A DNA stretch of 64,000 bases from contig JACPVR010000019.1 of the NCBI GenBank assembly GCA_016197405.1, forward strand, positions 1-64,000. The letters are read 5' to 3'. Positions within the stretch are counted from its first letter, which is position 1, and each line of letters starts with the position of its first letter. This DNA comes from Mycobacterium sp. (GTDB lineage: Bacteria; Actinomycetota; Actinomycetes; Mycobacteriales; Mycobacteriaceae). The notes under the pieces are model-generated. The model had not been told where the DNA came from. It made no database searches and saw nothing but the letters and a program-made list of their open reading frames with translations. This document shows positions 24,555 to 31,895 of the stretch, piece after piece. Position numbers and translations under genes: made by a program.

Positions 24555-27445
24555 GGCGCGACCTCCTCAACCGGCCGCGCGGGCTGCGGCCAAGGCTGTG
24601 GCAGCGGCCGCTGACGTACCCGCATCGGCCACCAGAACCACCGCCCGAGCAGTGTGGCGATCGACGGTGTCATCAACGATCGGACGACCAGTGTGTCGAA
24701 GAGCAGGCCGAGACCGATTGTGGTGCCGACCTGGCCGATGACTATCAAGTCGCTGATCGCCATCGACGCCATCGTGAACGCGAAGACCAGACCCGCCGCG
24801 GTGACCACCGAACCGGTGCCCACCATGGCCCGGATGACACCGGTACGCAGCCCCGCGTGGATCTCTTCTTTCATTCTCGACACCAGCAGCAGGTTGTAGT
24901 CGGCACCGACGGCCAACAAGACGATGACCGACATCGGCAACACCATCCAGTGCAACGGAATGCCGACGATGTGCTGCCAGAGCAACACCGAGAGGCCGAA
25001 CGAGGCCGCCAGACTGAGCACCACGGTGCCCACGATGACCGCGGCGGCGACGACTGCCCGGGTGAGGATCGTCATGATGATGAAGATCAGGACGAGCGCG
25101 GCCACAGCGGCGATGATGAGGTCGTAGTTGGCGCCTTCCTGCATGTCCTTGTACATCGCCGCACTACCACCGAGGTAGATCTTGGAGCCCTCCAGCGGTG
25201 TCCCCTTGATGGCATCGGCCGCTGCTACTTTGAGTGGTTCGATGCGGGAGTTGCCCTCCTGCGTCAACGGATCACCTTGGTGAATGATGGTGAACCTCAC
25301 CGCATGTCCGTCGGGCGAGAGGAACAGTTTGATACCGCGCTTGAAGTCGGCGTTTTCGAAGGCCTCCGGCGGCAGGTAAAACGAGTCGTCGTTGCGGGCC
25401 GCGTCGAAAGCCTCGCCCATGGCGGTGGAGTTCTGCTGCATCGCCATGTTCTGGTCTTGTTGTGCCTTCTGCGCCTGATACTGGTTGAGCATCATCTGCT
25501 TCTGATCCTTCATCGACTGGATCATCGCCGGCATGATGGCCACCATTTGCGGCATCAGGTCAGAGAGCTTCTGAATGTCGGGCACGATGTCTTGCAGATC
25601 GTCGGACATGGTGGCGATACCGTCCAGGGCGTCGAACACCGAACGCATCGACCAACAGACCGGGATGTCGAAGCAGTGCGGTTCCCAGTACAAGTAGTTT
25701 CGTATCGGCCTGAGGAAGTCGTCGAAATTCGCCATCTGGTCCCGCAATTGCTGGACATCTGTCGACGTCTTGTCCATCTTCGCGGCCATGCTCGCCGTGA
25801 CCACGGCCATCTGTTCGGTGATGCCCTGCATCTTCGTCATCTGGTCGATGCTGACCTGCATGGCATCAGCCTGTTTGAGGGTGTTGGCGATCAAGGTCTG
25901 CTGATAATCGTTGTTCATGATCTGGCCGGTGCCGCTCTGGCTGATCGTGTACGGAATGGTGCTGTGCTCGATCGGCTTTCCCTCGGGTCGGGTGATGGTC
26001 TGCACCTGATCGATACCATGAACGCGCACAAGAGCTTTGGCGATCTTGTCGATGATCAGGAAGTCTGCGGGGTTGCGCAGGTCATGATCGGCCTCGACCA
26101 TCATCAGATCCGGATTCATCTTGGCCTGCGAGAAGTGCCGGTCGGAGGCCGCGTAACCGACGTTGGCCGGGATGTCGTCGGGCAGATAGACGCGATCGTT
26201 GTAGATGGTGTGGTATCCGGGCAGTGCAAGCAGCCCGACCAGTGAGGCCACGATGGCGCACACCAGGATTGCACCGGGCCAGCGGACCGTGGCTGTGCCG
26301 ACCTTGTGCCACAGGCGAGACTGCGTCACACGGCGAGGTTCCAGCACATTGCCGAATCTGCTGACCACCGATATGAGCGCAGGACCCAGGGTCAAGGCGA
26401 TGGCGACCACGAGTGCCATGCCCACCGCCAACGGGATACCCATCGTCTGGAAGTAGGGCAGGCGGGTGAAGTGCAGGCACAATGTCGCGCCGGCGATGGT
26501 CAGACCTGAGGCCAGCACCACATGTGCTGTGCCGTGAAACATCGTGTAATACGCCGACTCCCGGTCCTCCCCCGCCCGGCGTGCCTCCTGATACCGACCG
26601 ATCAGGAAGATGGCGTAGTCGGTTGCGGCCGCAATGGCCAACGTGACGACCAGGTTCGTCGCGAAGGTCGTCAGGCCGAATACGTCGTGGTAGCCGAGGA
26701 AGGCCACGATTCCCCGGGCCCCGGACAGCCCGAGCACGACCATCACCAGTACGACAAGTGTCGTCACAATCGAGCGGTAGACCAGCATCAGCATCACGAT
26801 GATGACGGCGAACGTGAGCAGTTCGATGGTCTTCATGCTGTTGTCGCCCACGACGTTCTGGTCGGTGGTCGTTGCGGCAGGCCCCGTCACGTACGCCTTG
26901 ACACCCGAGGGAGCGCCGCCTTGGCCGGCGATCTCCCGCACCGCCGCCACCGACTCGTTGGCCAGCGTCTCGCCCTGATCACCGGCGATATAGACCTGCA
27001 CGTAGGCGGCTTTACCGTCGGCACTCTGCGCCGCTGAGGCCGTGAAGGAATCTCCCCAGAAATCCTGAACGTGTTGGACGTGTTTGGTGTCGGCCCGCAG
27101 CTCACGGACGATCTTGTCGTAGAACTGATGCGCGTCGGCACCCAGTGGCTGGTCGCCCTCGAAGACGATCATCACCGAGCTGCTGGTGTCGTATTCCTTG
27201 AACACCGCGCCGACGCGCTTGGTCGCGATCATCGACGGCGCGTCGTTCGGGCTCATCGAGACCGCCCTCAGCTTGCTGACGTCTTCCAGCTGCGGGACAA
27301 CGGTATTGAGCAAGGCGATGATCGCAATCCACCCGATGATGATCGGGACGGCGAAGGTACGGATGTATCGCGGGATACGCGCCTGAGCGCGGTGCCGGGC
27401 GCTCGGAATGGCGTCGGTCGGCGCGTCTTCCACCGGTGCGCTCAT
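24551..27445 (-). CDS. MmpL-family RND lipid transporter
   Basis: A 964-aa inner-membrane protein with the two-half RND layout: a first helix at about residues 30-50 ([17 protein letters not shown]), a large periplasmic loop, a block of five helices (about 200-370), a second loop rich in Gln/Met coiled segments (about 400-740) and a second block of helices to about 940. The proton-relay region of the first block is [21 protein letters not shown], the MmpL form with Asp-Tyr; the second block has [19 protein letters not shown]. The long glutamine/methionine-rich coiled-coil loop is that of the MmpL4/5 group, which export siderophores, glycopeptidolipids or drugs together with an MmpS partner. 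Overlaps mmpS upstream and the acyltransferase downstream by 4 bp each. Confidence 0.93.
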   Translation of the reverse strand: MSAPVEDAPTDAIPSARHRAQARIPRYIRTFAVPIIIGWIAIIALLNTVVPQLEDVSKLRAVSMSPNDAPSMIATKRVGAVFKEYDTSSSVMIVFEGDQPLGADAHQFYDKIVRELRADTKHVQHVQDFWGDSFTASAAQSADGKAAYVQVYIAGDQGETLANESVAAVREIAGQGGAPSGVKAYVTGPAATTTDQNVVGDNSMKTIELLTFAVIIVMLMLVYRSIVTTLVVLVMVVLGLSGARGIVAFLGYHDVFGLTTFATNLVVTLAIAAATDYAIFLIGRYQEARRAGEDRESAYYTMFHGTAHVVLASGLTIAGATLCLHFTRLPYFQTMGIPLAVGMALVVAIALTLGPALISVVSRFGNVLEPRRVTQSRLWHKVGTATVRWPGAILVCAIVASLVGLLALPGYHTIYNDRVYLPDDIPANVGYAASDRHFSQAKMNPDLMMVEADHDLRNPADFLIIDKIAKALVRVHGIDQVQTITRPEGKPIEHSTIPYTISQSGTGQIMNNDYQQTLIANTLKQADAMQVSIDQMTKMQGITEQMAVVTASMAAKMDKTSTDVQQLRDQMANFDDFLRPIRNYLYWEPHCFDIPVCWSMRSVFDALDGIATMSDDLQDIVPDIQKLSDLMPQMVAIMPAMIQSMKDQKQMMLNQYQAQKAQQDQNMAMQQNSTAMGEAFDAARNDDSFYLPPEAFENADFKRGIKLFLSPDGHAVRFTIIHQGDPLTQEGNSRIEPLKVAAADAIKGTPLEGSKIYLGGSAAMYKDMQEGANYDLIIAAVAALVLIFIIMTILTRAVVAAAVIVGTVVLSLAASFGLSVLLWQHIVGIPLHWMVLPMSVIVLLAVGADYNLLLVSRMKEEIHAGLRTGVIRAMVGTGSVVTAAGLVFAFTMASMAISDLIVIGQVGTTIGLGLLFDTLVVRSLMTPSIATLLGRWFWWPMRVRQRPLPQPWPQPARPVEEVAP

Positions 27446-27870
27446 GCCGACTTCACATAGCAGAAGGTTTCGGCGTTCATGCCCGTAGCAGTCCTCTCGG
27501 CCTTGACCTCGTCATCGACGGTGACCCGGCAGGTAATGGTGTGCCCGTCGCCCTGGGCCAGGATGTTTGCGCTCGCCGACGGCGAGGTGGTGGTGAGCGT
27601 CAACGTCCATGGCAGCGAAGGGGTCTCGACACGTTGCGGCTTGCCGTCGAGATCGAGATAGTTCACGACTGCCGAGGAGCCCGAACCGAAGACCTCGTAG
27701 GTGACGACCTTCGGATTGAAGTCCGCTGCGCTCTCTGAGCCTTTCGGTGTCACCAGCACGGGGTTCGAACCGAAGATCGACCGGACGTTGACGACCACCA
27801 GGGCACCGGCGGCCACGGCGACGACCACCAGCATCGGCAACCAGATGCGGCCGAGGACCTTGGACGTCAT
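27442..27870 (-). CDS. MmpS-family accessory protein
   Basis: A 142-aa protein with one N-terminal membrane helix ([21 protein letters not shown]) after a short cytoplasmic stretch, then an extracytoplasmic beta-sandwich with the family features [30 protein letters not shown] and the Cys pair in ITCRVTVDD...ETFCYV. MmpS proteins assist MmpL transporters in moving lipids or siderophores. ATG 27870 is chosen; a TTG 33 bases upstream would add only a basic stretch. The promoter region is shared with the divergent TetR gene and contains a long imperfect dyad, so the mmpS-mmpL-acyltransferase operon is probably under that regulator. Confidence 0.9.
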   Translation of the reverse strand: MTSKVLGRIWLPMLVVVAVAAGALVVVNVRSIFGSNPVLVTPKGSESAADFNPKVVTYEVFGSGSSAVVNYLDLDGKPQRVETPSLPWTLTLTTTSPSASANILAQGDGHTITCRVTVDDEVKAERTATGMNAETFCYVKSA

Positions 27871-27994
27871 GACCACGCGCCGGCGGCGGTGGACAAAGCG
27901 CAACTTTCAACGACGGCACTCACGGTGGTGGCCTTTCATCGTTCGAGACGACCCGCGCTCGCGGTCGACGCAGTAACTGAGAAGCTAAGCTAAT

Positions 27995-28029
27995 GACATA
28001 AATGGATGAAGTCAATCCACTTATATGTC
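27995..28029. promoter_or_regulatory. Nested dyad, candidate TetR operator for mmpS operon
   Basis: GACATA (27995-28000) and TATGTC (28024-28029) enclose a second dyad, AAATGGAT (28001-28008 region) against ATCCACTT (from 28015), around a 7-bp centre. It lies between the divergent mmpS and TetR genes and just before the TetR start. The outer arms are offset by 2 bp. Confidence 0.55.
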
Positions 28030-28050
28030 GCGCTCGTTACACTTGGCCCG

Positions 28051-28725
28051 GTGAGCACCCCGATGGCGGACCGGCCGCTGCGCAAGGACGCCGAGCGCAA
28101 CCGGCAGCGCATCATCGCCGCGGCCCGGGACTTGTTCGCACAACGCGGCCTCGAACCCAATCTCAATGACGTGGCCCACCACGCCGGCGTCGGCGTCGGG
28201 ACGGTGTATCGCCGGTTCGGAACCAAAGAAGCGCTGCTGGAGGCGATCTTCGAAGCGGGTCTCGACGAGCTGGCCGCGCTGGCTCAGGCAGCGCTGCGCC
28301 ACGACGACGCCTGGGACGGCTTCGCCTGGTTCGTGGCACAGATGTGTGAAATGACCGCCGCGGACCGCGGGTTACGCGAGATCGCGTTCAGCAAGTCCTA
28401 CGGCGGTAGCCGCGTGCTTGCCGCCCAGGACAGACTCGTTCCGGTTCTGAACGAACTTGTCGAGCGGACACAACGGGACGGCCGGCTACGCCCAGAGCTG
28501 TCCGCGACGGACATGCCGATCATCGGACTGCTGGCCGGCACCGTCAGCGAGTTCGCCGGACATGTCGACCCGAATCTCTGGCGGCGCTACATCGCGATGC
28601 TGCTCGACGGTATGCGTGCGCGCGAGGGCAGCGAACCGCTGCGGGTCAATGCCCTCGACGAGGCGGCACTGGATGCGGCGATGCAGACCTGGAAGCCCGC
28701 AGGCGACCCGACCGAGGCGTCCTGA
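28051..28725 (+). CDS. TetR-family regulator (probable regulator of mmpS-mmpL)
   Basis: A 224-aa TetR regulator. The helix-turn-helix spans about residues 14-60: NRQRIIAAARDLFAQRGLE, then LNDVAHHAGVGVGTVYRRFG. The ligand domain has FAWFVAQMCEMTAADRGLRE and GLLAGTVSEFAG, of the SbtR-like C-terminal type frequent in actinobacteria. The GTG 28051 gives a normal N-terminus (STPMADRPLRKD); ATG 28063 is equally possible. Divergent from mmpS with an operator-like nested dyad overlapping its own leader, it likely autoregulates and represses the lipid-export operon, as for other mycobacterial mmpS/mmpL-linked TetR proteins. Confidence 0.88.
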   Translation: MSTPMADRPLRKDAERNRQRIIAAARDLFAQRGLEPNLNDVAHHAGVGVGTVYRRFGTKEALLEAIFEAGLDELAALAQAALRHDDAWDGFAWFVAQMCEMTAADRGLREIAFSKSYGGSRVLAAQDRLVPVLNELVERTQRDGRLRPELSATDMPIIGLLAGTVSEFAGHVDPNLWRRYIAMLLDGMRAREGSEPLRVNALDEAALDAAMQTWKPAGDPTEAS

Positions 28726-28731
28726 ACCACC

Positions 28732-29328
28732 TCACGACGGCCGGTGCGCGAGCAGGATGCCCCGGCTCAGTGAGGCATAGAGCGGCACCACGCACTGGCT
28801 GACGATGTCGCCGATGTCGTTGTCGCGCAGCCGCCCTCGGATGAGTGCGTCATGCAGCAAGAGATCGAACGGCAGGCGCAAGGCACGGGCGGGCAGCTCG
28901 ACACTGCCCAACTCATGGCGCCGACGCGCCCTGTCCAGTAGCGGTATCAGCATGTCGCTGGCCGACACCAGCAGGTGGTCGCGCATCTGCGCGGCCGCCC
29001 GATCATCGAGGTCGGCCAACAAGCCCAGAACCGCGGCGCGTTTGTGATCGCTGAATTCATCCCTGACCGCAGACAGCAGAGCGGTCAGATCGCCTGCCAG
29101 CGAGCCGGTGTCAGGCACCTGCGCACCGACCGAACCGATGTCGTCACCGAGCGCGCTGACGACCATCTGCGCCTTGGTCGGCCAGCGCCGATACAAGACC
29201 GTCTTGCTGGTGCGGGCCGCCGCCGCGACGCCCTCGTAGGTCAGACCGTGGTAGCCGTGCGTGTCGAGCTGACCGATGACGGCCGACCGAAGCGCCGCCT
29301 CAAGCGCTGACCCATGCCGTCGGTTCAC
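28732..29328 (-). CDS. TetR/AcrR-family regulator
   Basis: A 198-aa TetR regulator with the helix-turn-helix at about residues 12-55: LRSAVIGQLDTHGYHGLTYE, then GVAAAARTSKTVLYRRWPTK. The C-terminal ligand domain (TetR_C type with DLTALLSAVRDEFSD) is of usual length. It is convergent with the other TetR gene, 6 bp apart, and lies 92 bp downstream of the quinone oxidoreductase gene on the same strand, so it may be the second gene of that unit or have its own promoter in the gap. No dyad was evident in that gap. It could be the regulator of the oxidoreductase. Confidence 0.88.
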   Translation of the reverse strand: MNRRHGSALEAALRSAVIGQLDTHGYHGLTYEGVAAAARTSKTVLYRRWPTKAQMVVSALGDDIGSVGAQVPDTGSLAGDLTALLSAVRDEFSDHKRAAVLGLLADLDDRAAAQMRDHLLVSASDMLIPLLDRARRRHELGSVELPARALRLPFDLLLHDALIRGRLRDNDIGDIVSQCVVPLYASLSRGILLAHRPS

Positions 29329-29420
29329 CGCTCCTATTGTGCGCGATCATTTAACAAACGGTGCGTATCTCTGAAATTTGGGCCGCACACGACTGCGATC
29401 AGATCCCGAACGCTCTAGCG

Positions 29421-30428
29421 CTACTGCTCCCACGGCAGCAGCACCACCTTGCCGGTGGTTTGACGGCCTTCGACCAGACGGTGCGCCTCCACCGCCTGTG
29501 CCATCGGCAGTTGAACTCCCAGCTGTACGCGCAGGTCCCCGCGCGCCACGTGTTGGGCGAGCTCGGCCAGCGCGGGGCGCACCTGGGTGCCGCCGAAGAG
29601 GTACGGATACAACGTGAAGAAACCCAGCGTCTGATTGGCGGTCAGACGCCCCGCTTTGAACTCGACGTTGAAATCGATTACCGGCGTTGACTTGTCGGCG
29701 CCGCCGTAAGCACTGAGTCGGCCGAACGGTGCCAGCGCGGCCGTCGCGGAGGTGAACGCCTCACCTCCCACATTGACCAACGCCGCATCCACCCCACGGC
29801 CATCGGTCGCCTCCAGCACCCGGGCACTCCAGCCGGATCGGGTGTAGTCGACGGTGGCGTCGGCACCGAGTTCTGATACGAAACGGCGCTTGTCGTCGGT
29901 GCTCGCCGCGCCGATGACCTTGCCGGCCCCCATGATCTTGGCAAGCTGCACGGCCATGGAGCCCAAACCGCCGGCCGCCGCCAGGATCAGCACCGAATCG
30001 CCGCTGGTCAACCGCACACCGTCGCGTAGCAGGAAGTAGGCAGTCAGGCCCTGTACCAGCAGCGCCGTGCTTTCGGCATATCCGAGTCCGGGCGGCATCG
30101 GGTAGGTGGCATCAGCGGCGGCGACGGCATACTGCGCGTAGCCGGCGGGTTCAGCTCCCGAGAAGAAGCCCATGACGCGATCGCCGATCTCCAGGTTCGA
30201 GACTCCCTCTCCGATCGCCTCGACGACGCCGGCGAACTCCATGCCCATCACATGCGGCAGCGGCGGTTGCAGCGGGTAGTTCTCCCGCCGCTGGTCGATA
30301 TCGGCGAAGTTGACGCCGGCGGCAAGGTTTCGGACAAGCACCTGGCCCGCGCCGGGCCGCGGTACCGGCACATCCTCGTACACCAGACAGTCCGGGCCTC
30401 CGTAGCGATGAATCCGCACGGCTTTCAT
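29421..30428 (-). CDS. NADPH:quinone oxidoreductase (medium-chain dehydrogenase/reductase)
   Basis: A 335-aa zinc-free MDR protein of the quinone-oxidoreductase group. The N-terminal GroES-like domain has GVNFADIDQRRENYPLQ and MGMEFAGVVEAIGEGV, the NxxD-type motif replacing zinc ligands. The nucleotide fold has LILAAAGGLGSMAVQLAKIM (AxxGxxG) near residues 140-160 and an ASTDDKRR segment suited to NADPH. It reduces quinones or enones using NADPH. ATG 30428 starts the conserved MKAVRIHRYGG; a longer frame upstream would cover the operator region. Two palindromes 21 bp apart lie 80-115 bp before the start, and a GntR gene sits directly upstream on the same strand. Confidence 0.88.
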   Translation of the reverse strand: MKAVRIHRYGGPDCLVYEDVPVPRPGAGQVLVRNLAAGVNFADIDQRRENYPLQPPLPHVMGMEFAGVVEAIGEGVSNLEIGDRVMGFFSGAEPAGYAQYAVAAADATYPMPPGLGYAESTALLVQGLTAYFLLRDGVRLTSGDSVLILAAAGGLGSMAVQLAKIMGAGKVIGAASTDDKRRFVSELGADATVDYTRSGWSARVLEATDGRGVDAALVNVGGEAFTSATAALAPFGRLSAYGGADKSTPVIDFNVEFKAGRLTANQTLGFFTLYPYLFGGTQVRPALAELAQHVARGDLRVQLGVQLPMAQAVEAHRLVEGRQTTGKVVLLPWEQ

Positions 30429-30510
30429 GGTTTCTGGTCGATTCACGATCGCCTCGATCTCTCGGTGTGGTCCCAGCAGTCGGCGTTCGGCGAGCTGTTG
30501 CACGAACAAA

Positions 30511-30542
30511 CTGAGATCTCAGATCTTACGTTTGAGATCTCA
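30511..30542. promoter_or_regulatory. Tandem palindromic operators, 21 bp apart
   Basis: CTGAGATCTCAG (30511-30522, perfect 12-bp palindrome) and TGAGATCTCA (30533-30542, the same core) have centres exactly 21 bp apart, two helical turns, which favours cooperative binding of two dimers on one DNA face. Located between the GntR stop (30558) and the oxidoreductase start (30428). Confidence 0.7.
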
Positions 30543-30557
30543 GACTGTCAAAGGGTG

Positions 30558-31271
30558 CTATGCGCGGGTGTCCAGAACGTCGATGGCACTGCCGGCCACC
30601 GACGGCCAGCGCGAAACGAGGTCGAGGACCCGCTGGCGGAATGCCGCGATGTCTTCACGCGCGCGCTCGGCGAGAACGTCCGCGTCGACCTCGGTGTTGA
30701 TCTCGGCCAGCAATCCGCCATCACCGATCAACACCGCTGACGGTTCGACCGACCACACGATGACCCACGTCCGGGCCAGATCGCCCGACAGCCGTCGGAC
30801 GAGACCAAGGAAGTAATCGTTTCCGGTTGCCGCGGCCAATGCCGCAAACGCGTCGTCGAGCAACCCGACGAGGCGCACGATGGTCGTCATATCGATTGCA
30901 TCACAACGGATTCGGTTGATCTCTTCAAAAGCTTCGAAGATCCGCTGATGTTGTTGCGGGGTTGCGGCGCGGTGGCCACGACGGATCAGCTCGGGCGCGA
31001 CGACGCCCCACACATCGAGGAGATCACCGATGGACTTCGGCGTGAGCGGCGTGACCTGGTAACCGCTGCGCGGCTGGGTCCTGACGAGTCCGTCCTGACC
31101 GAGACGGGTCAGGGCGGCCCGCAGCGTCGCGGTCCCGAAACCGGTATCCGCGGCCAACTGTCTTTCGCTGAGCCGTTGTCCCGGCGCCAGACGACACGAC
31201 AGGATGTCCGATCGCAGGCGCTGGTAGGCAGCCTCGCTCAGCGACGTACGCGGCTTGTCCACTTCGGTCAC
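30558..31271 (-). CDS. GntR-family regulator with FCD domain
   Basis: A 237-aa FadR-subfamily regulator. The winged helix covers about residues 10-75: AYQRLRSDILSCRLAPGQRLS, RQLAADTGFGTATLRAALTR, then TQPRSGYQVTPL. The C-terminal FCD domain (about 80-235) is helical, with ELIRRGHRAA and GLLDDAFAALAAATGN, though the metal-binding His set is not complete. GTG 31271 is preferred; a longer frame would run into the tRNA gene 24 bp upstream. FCD regulators respond to carboxylate metabolites. The tandem palindromes just after its stop, before the quinone reductase, are candidate targets, though other FadR-type operators look different. Confidence 0.85.
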   Translation of the reverse strand: MTEVDKPRTSLSEAAYQRLRSDILSCRLAPGQRLSERQLAADTGFGTATLRAALTRLGQDGLVRTQPRSGYQVTPLTPKSIGDLLDVWGVVAPELIRRGHRAATPQQHQRIFEAFEEINRIRCDAIDMTTIVRLVGLLDDAFAALAAATGNDYFLGLVRRLSGDLARTWVIVWSVEPSAVLIGDGGLLAEINTEVDADVLAERAREDIAAFRQRVLDLVSRWPSVAGSAIDVLDTRA

Positions 31272-31294
31272 AGCGCAACTCCTGACGATGTGAG

Positions 31295-31368
31295 TGGGGC
31301 GGGCGGGGCTCGAACCCGCGACCAAGGGATTATGAGTCCCCGGCTCTAACCAACTGAGCTACCGCCCC
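31295..31368 (-). tRNA. tRNA-Met (CAT)
   Basis: A full cloverleaf on the minus strand, 74 nt. The acceptor stem GGGGCGG pairs perfectly with CCGCCCC, discriminator A; the D-arm begins TAGCTCAGTTGGTTAGAGC; the anticodon loop CTCATAA carries CAT; the T-arm is GCGGG-TTCGAGC-CCCGC. No CCA is encoded. The anticodon arm and T-arm match elongator tRNA-Met of actinobacteria; a tRNA-Ile2 with modified CAT is the less likely alternative. Confidence 0.9.
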
Positions 31369-31416
31369 CGGCGCGTCAACGCGGCACCCATGTTCCCACG
31401 TCGCCGCGGTGCGGTA

Positions 31417-31893
31417 CTAACCAGCCTCGTCATCAATCGATGACGACCGCTGCCACAGGCAGTCTCCGCTCAATGTGACGGCGAAGGCCACCGGCACCTC
31501 GACGTCCAGCGCCGCCCCAGGCTGTCCCGTCGACAGCACGGCCGCTCCCGGCCCGGCGTCGGTCACCGGCTCCTGCGAGGCCACACAAGAACCACCGTCG
31601 CGCGGCGTCCCGACCCACTGCCCCGCCGTCACCTCCGGGTTGCGCCGACCCTGCCCGTGCAACGCCAGCGCGGGCCCGTAGCTCAACCAGCGGTCGCTGG
31701 GGTTGAACGGCGGTGTCACCGGCGCCCACACCCCTTGGCAGACAAGGAAAGTAGTCCCGTCCGGCAGCTGTGTCATTACCCCCGACAGCTCCGGGCCGCA
31801 CGTCGCACCGGGCTGCGGAGCGGGTTCGGCGGCCGCCGTCGGTGCACACCCGACGGCGAGCACCAGCCCGGCCGCGACCGCCCAGCGTTTCAT
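31417..31893 (-). CDS. Small secreted protein, possible lipoprotein, 158 aa
   Basis: Not assigned to a known family. ATG 31893 starts MKRWAVAAGLVLAVGCAPTA, a signal peptide with a loose lipobox (AVGC), so it may be lipid-anchored at Cys15; cleavage later after AAA is the alternative. The mature protein is rich in Pro and Gly with Cys at CGPELS, LVCQG, SCVAS and DCLWQ, enough for two disulfides. The gene begins 2 bp after the DUF4185 gene stops, so both are in one operon with the 31-aa leader ORF. A role at the cell surface with the putative arabinan-active partner is suggested only by this arrangement. Confidence 0.7.
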   Translation of the reverse strand: MKRWAVAAGLVLAVGCAPTAAAEPAPQPGATCGPELSGVMTQLPDGTTFLVCQGVWAPVTPPFNPSDRWLSYGPALALHGQGRRNPEVTAGQWVGTPRDGGSCVASQEPVTDAGPGAAVLSTGQPGAALDVEVPVAFAVTLSGDCLWQRSSSIDDEAG

Positions 31894-31895
31894 GC

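Noticed and set aside
31295-31368. tRNA-Met as an integration site for a mobile island
   Set aside because: No integrase gene and no second copy of the tRNA 3' end was seen on either side; the neighbouring genes look like ordinary chromosomal units.
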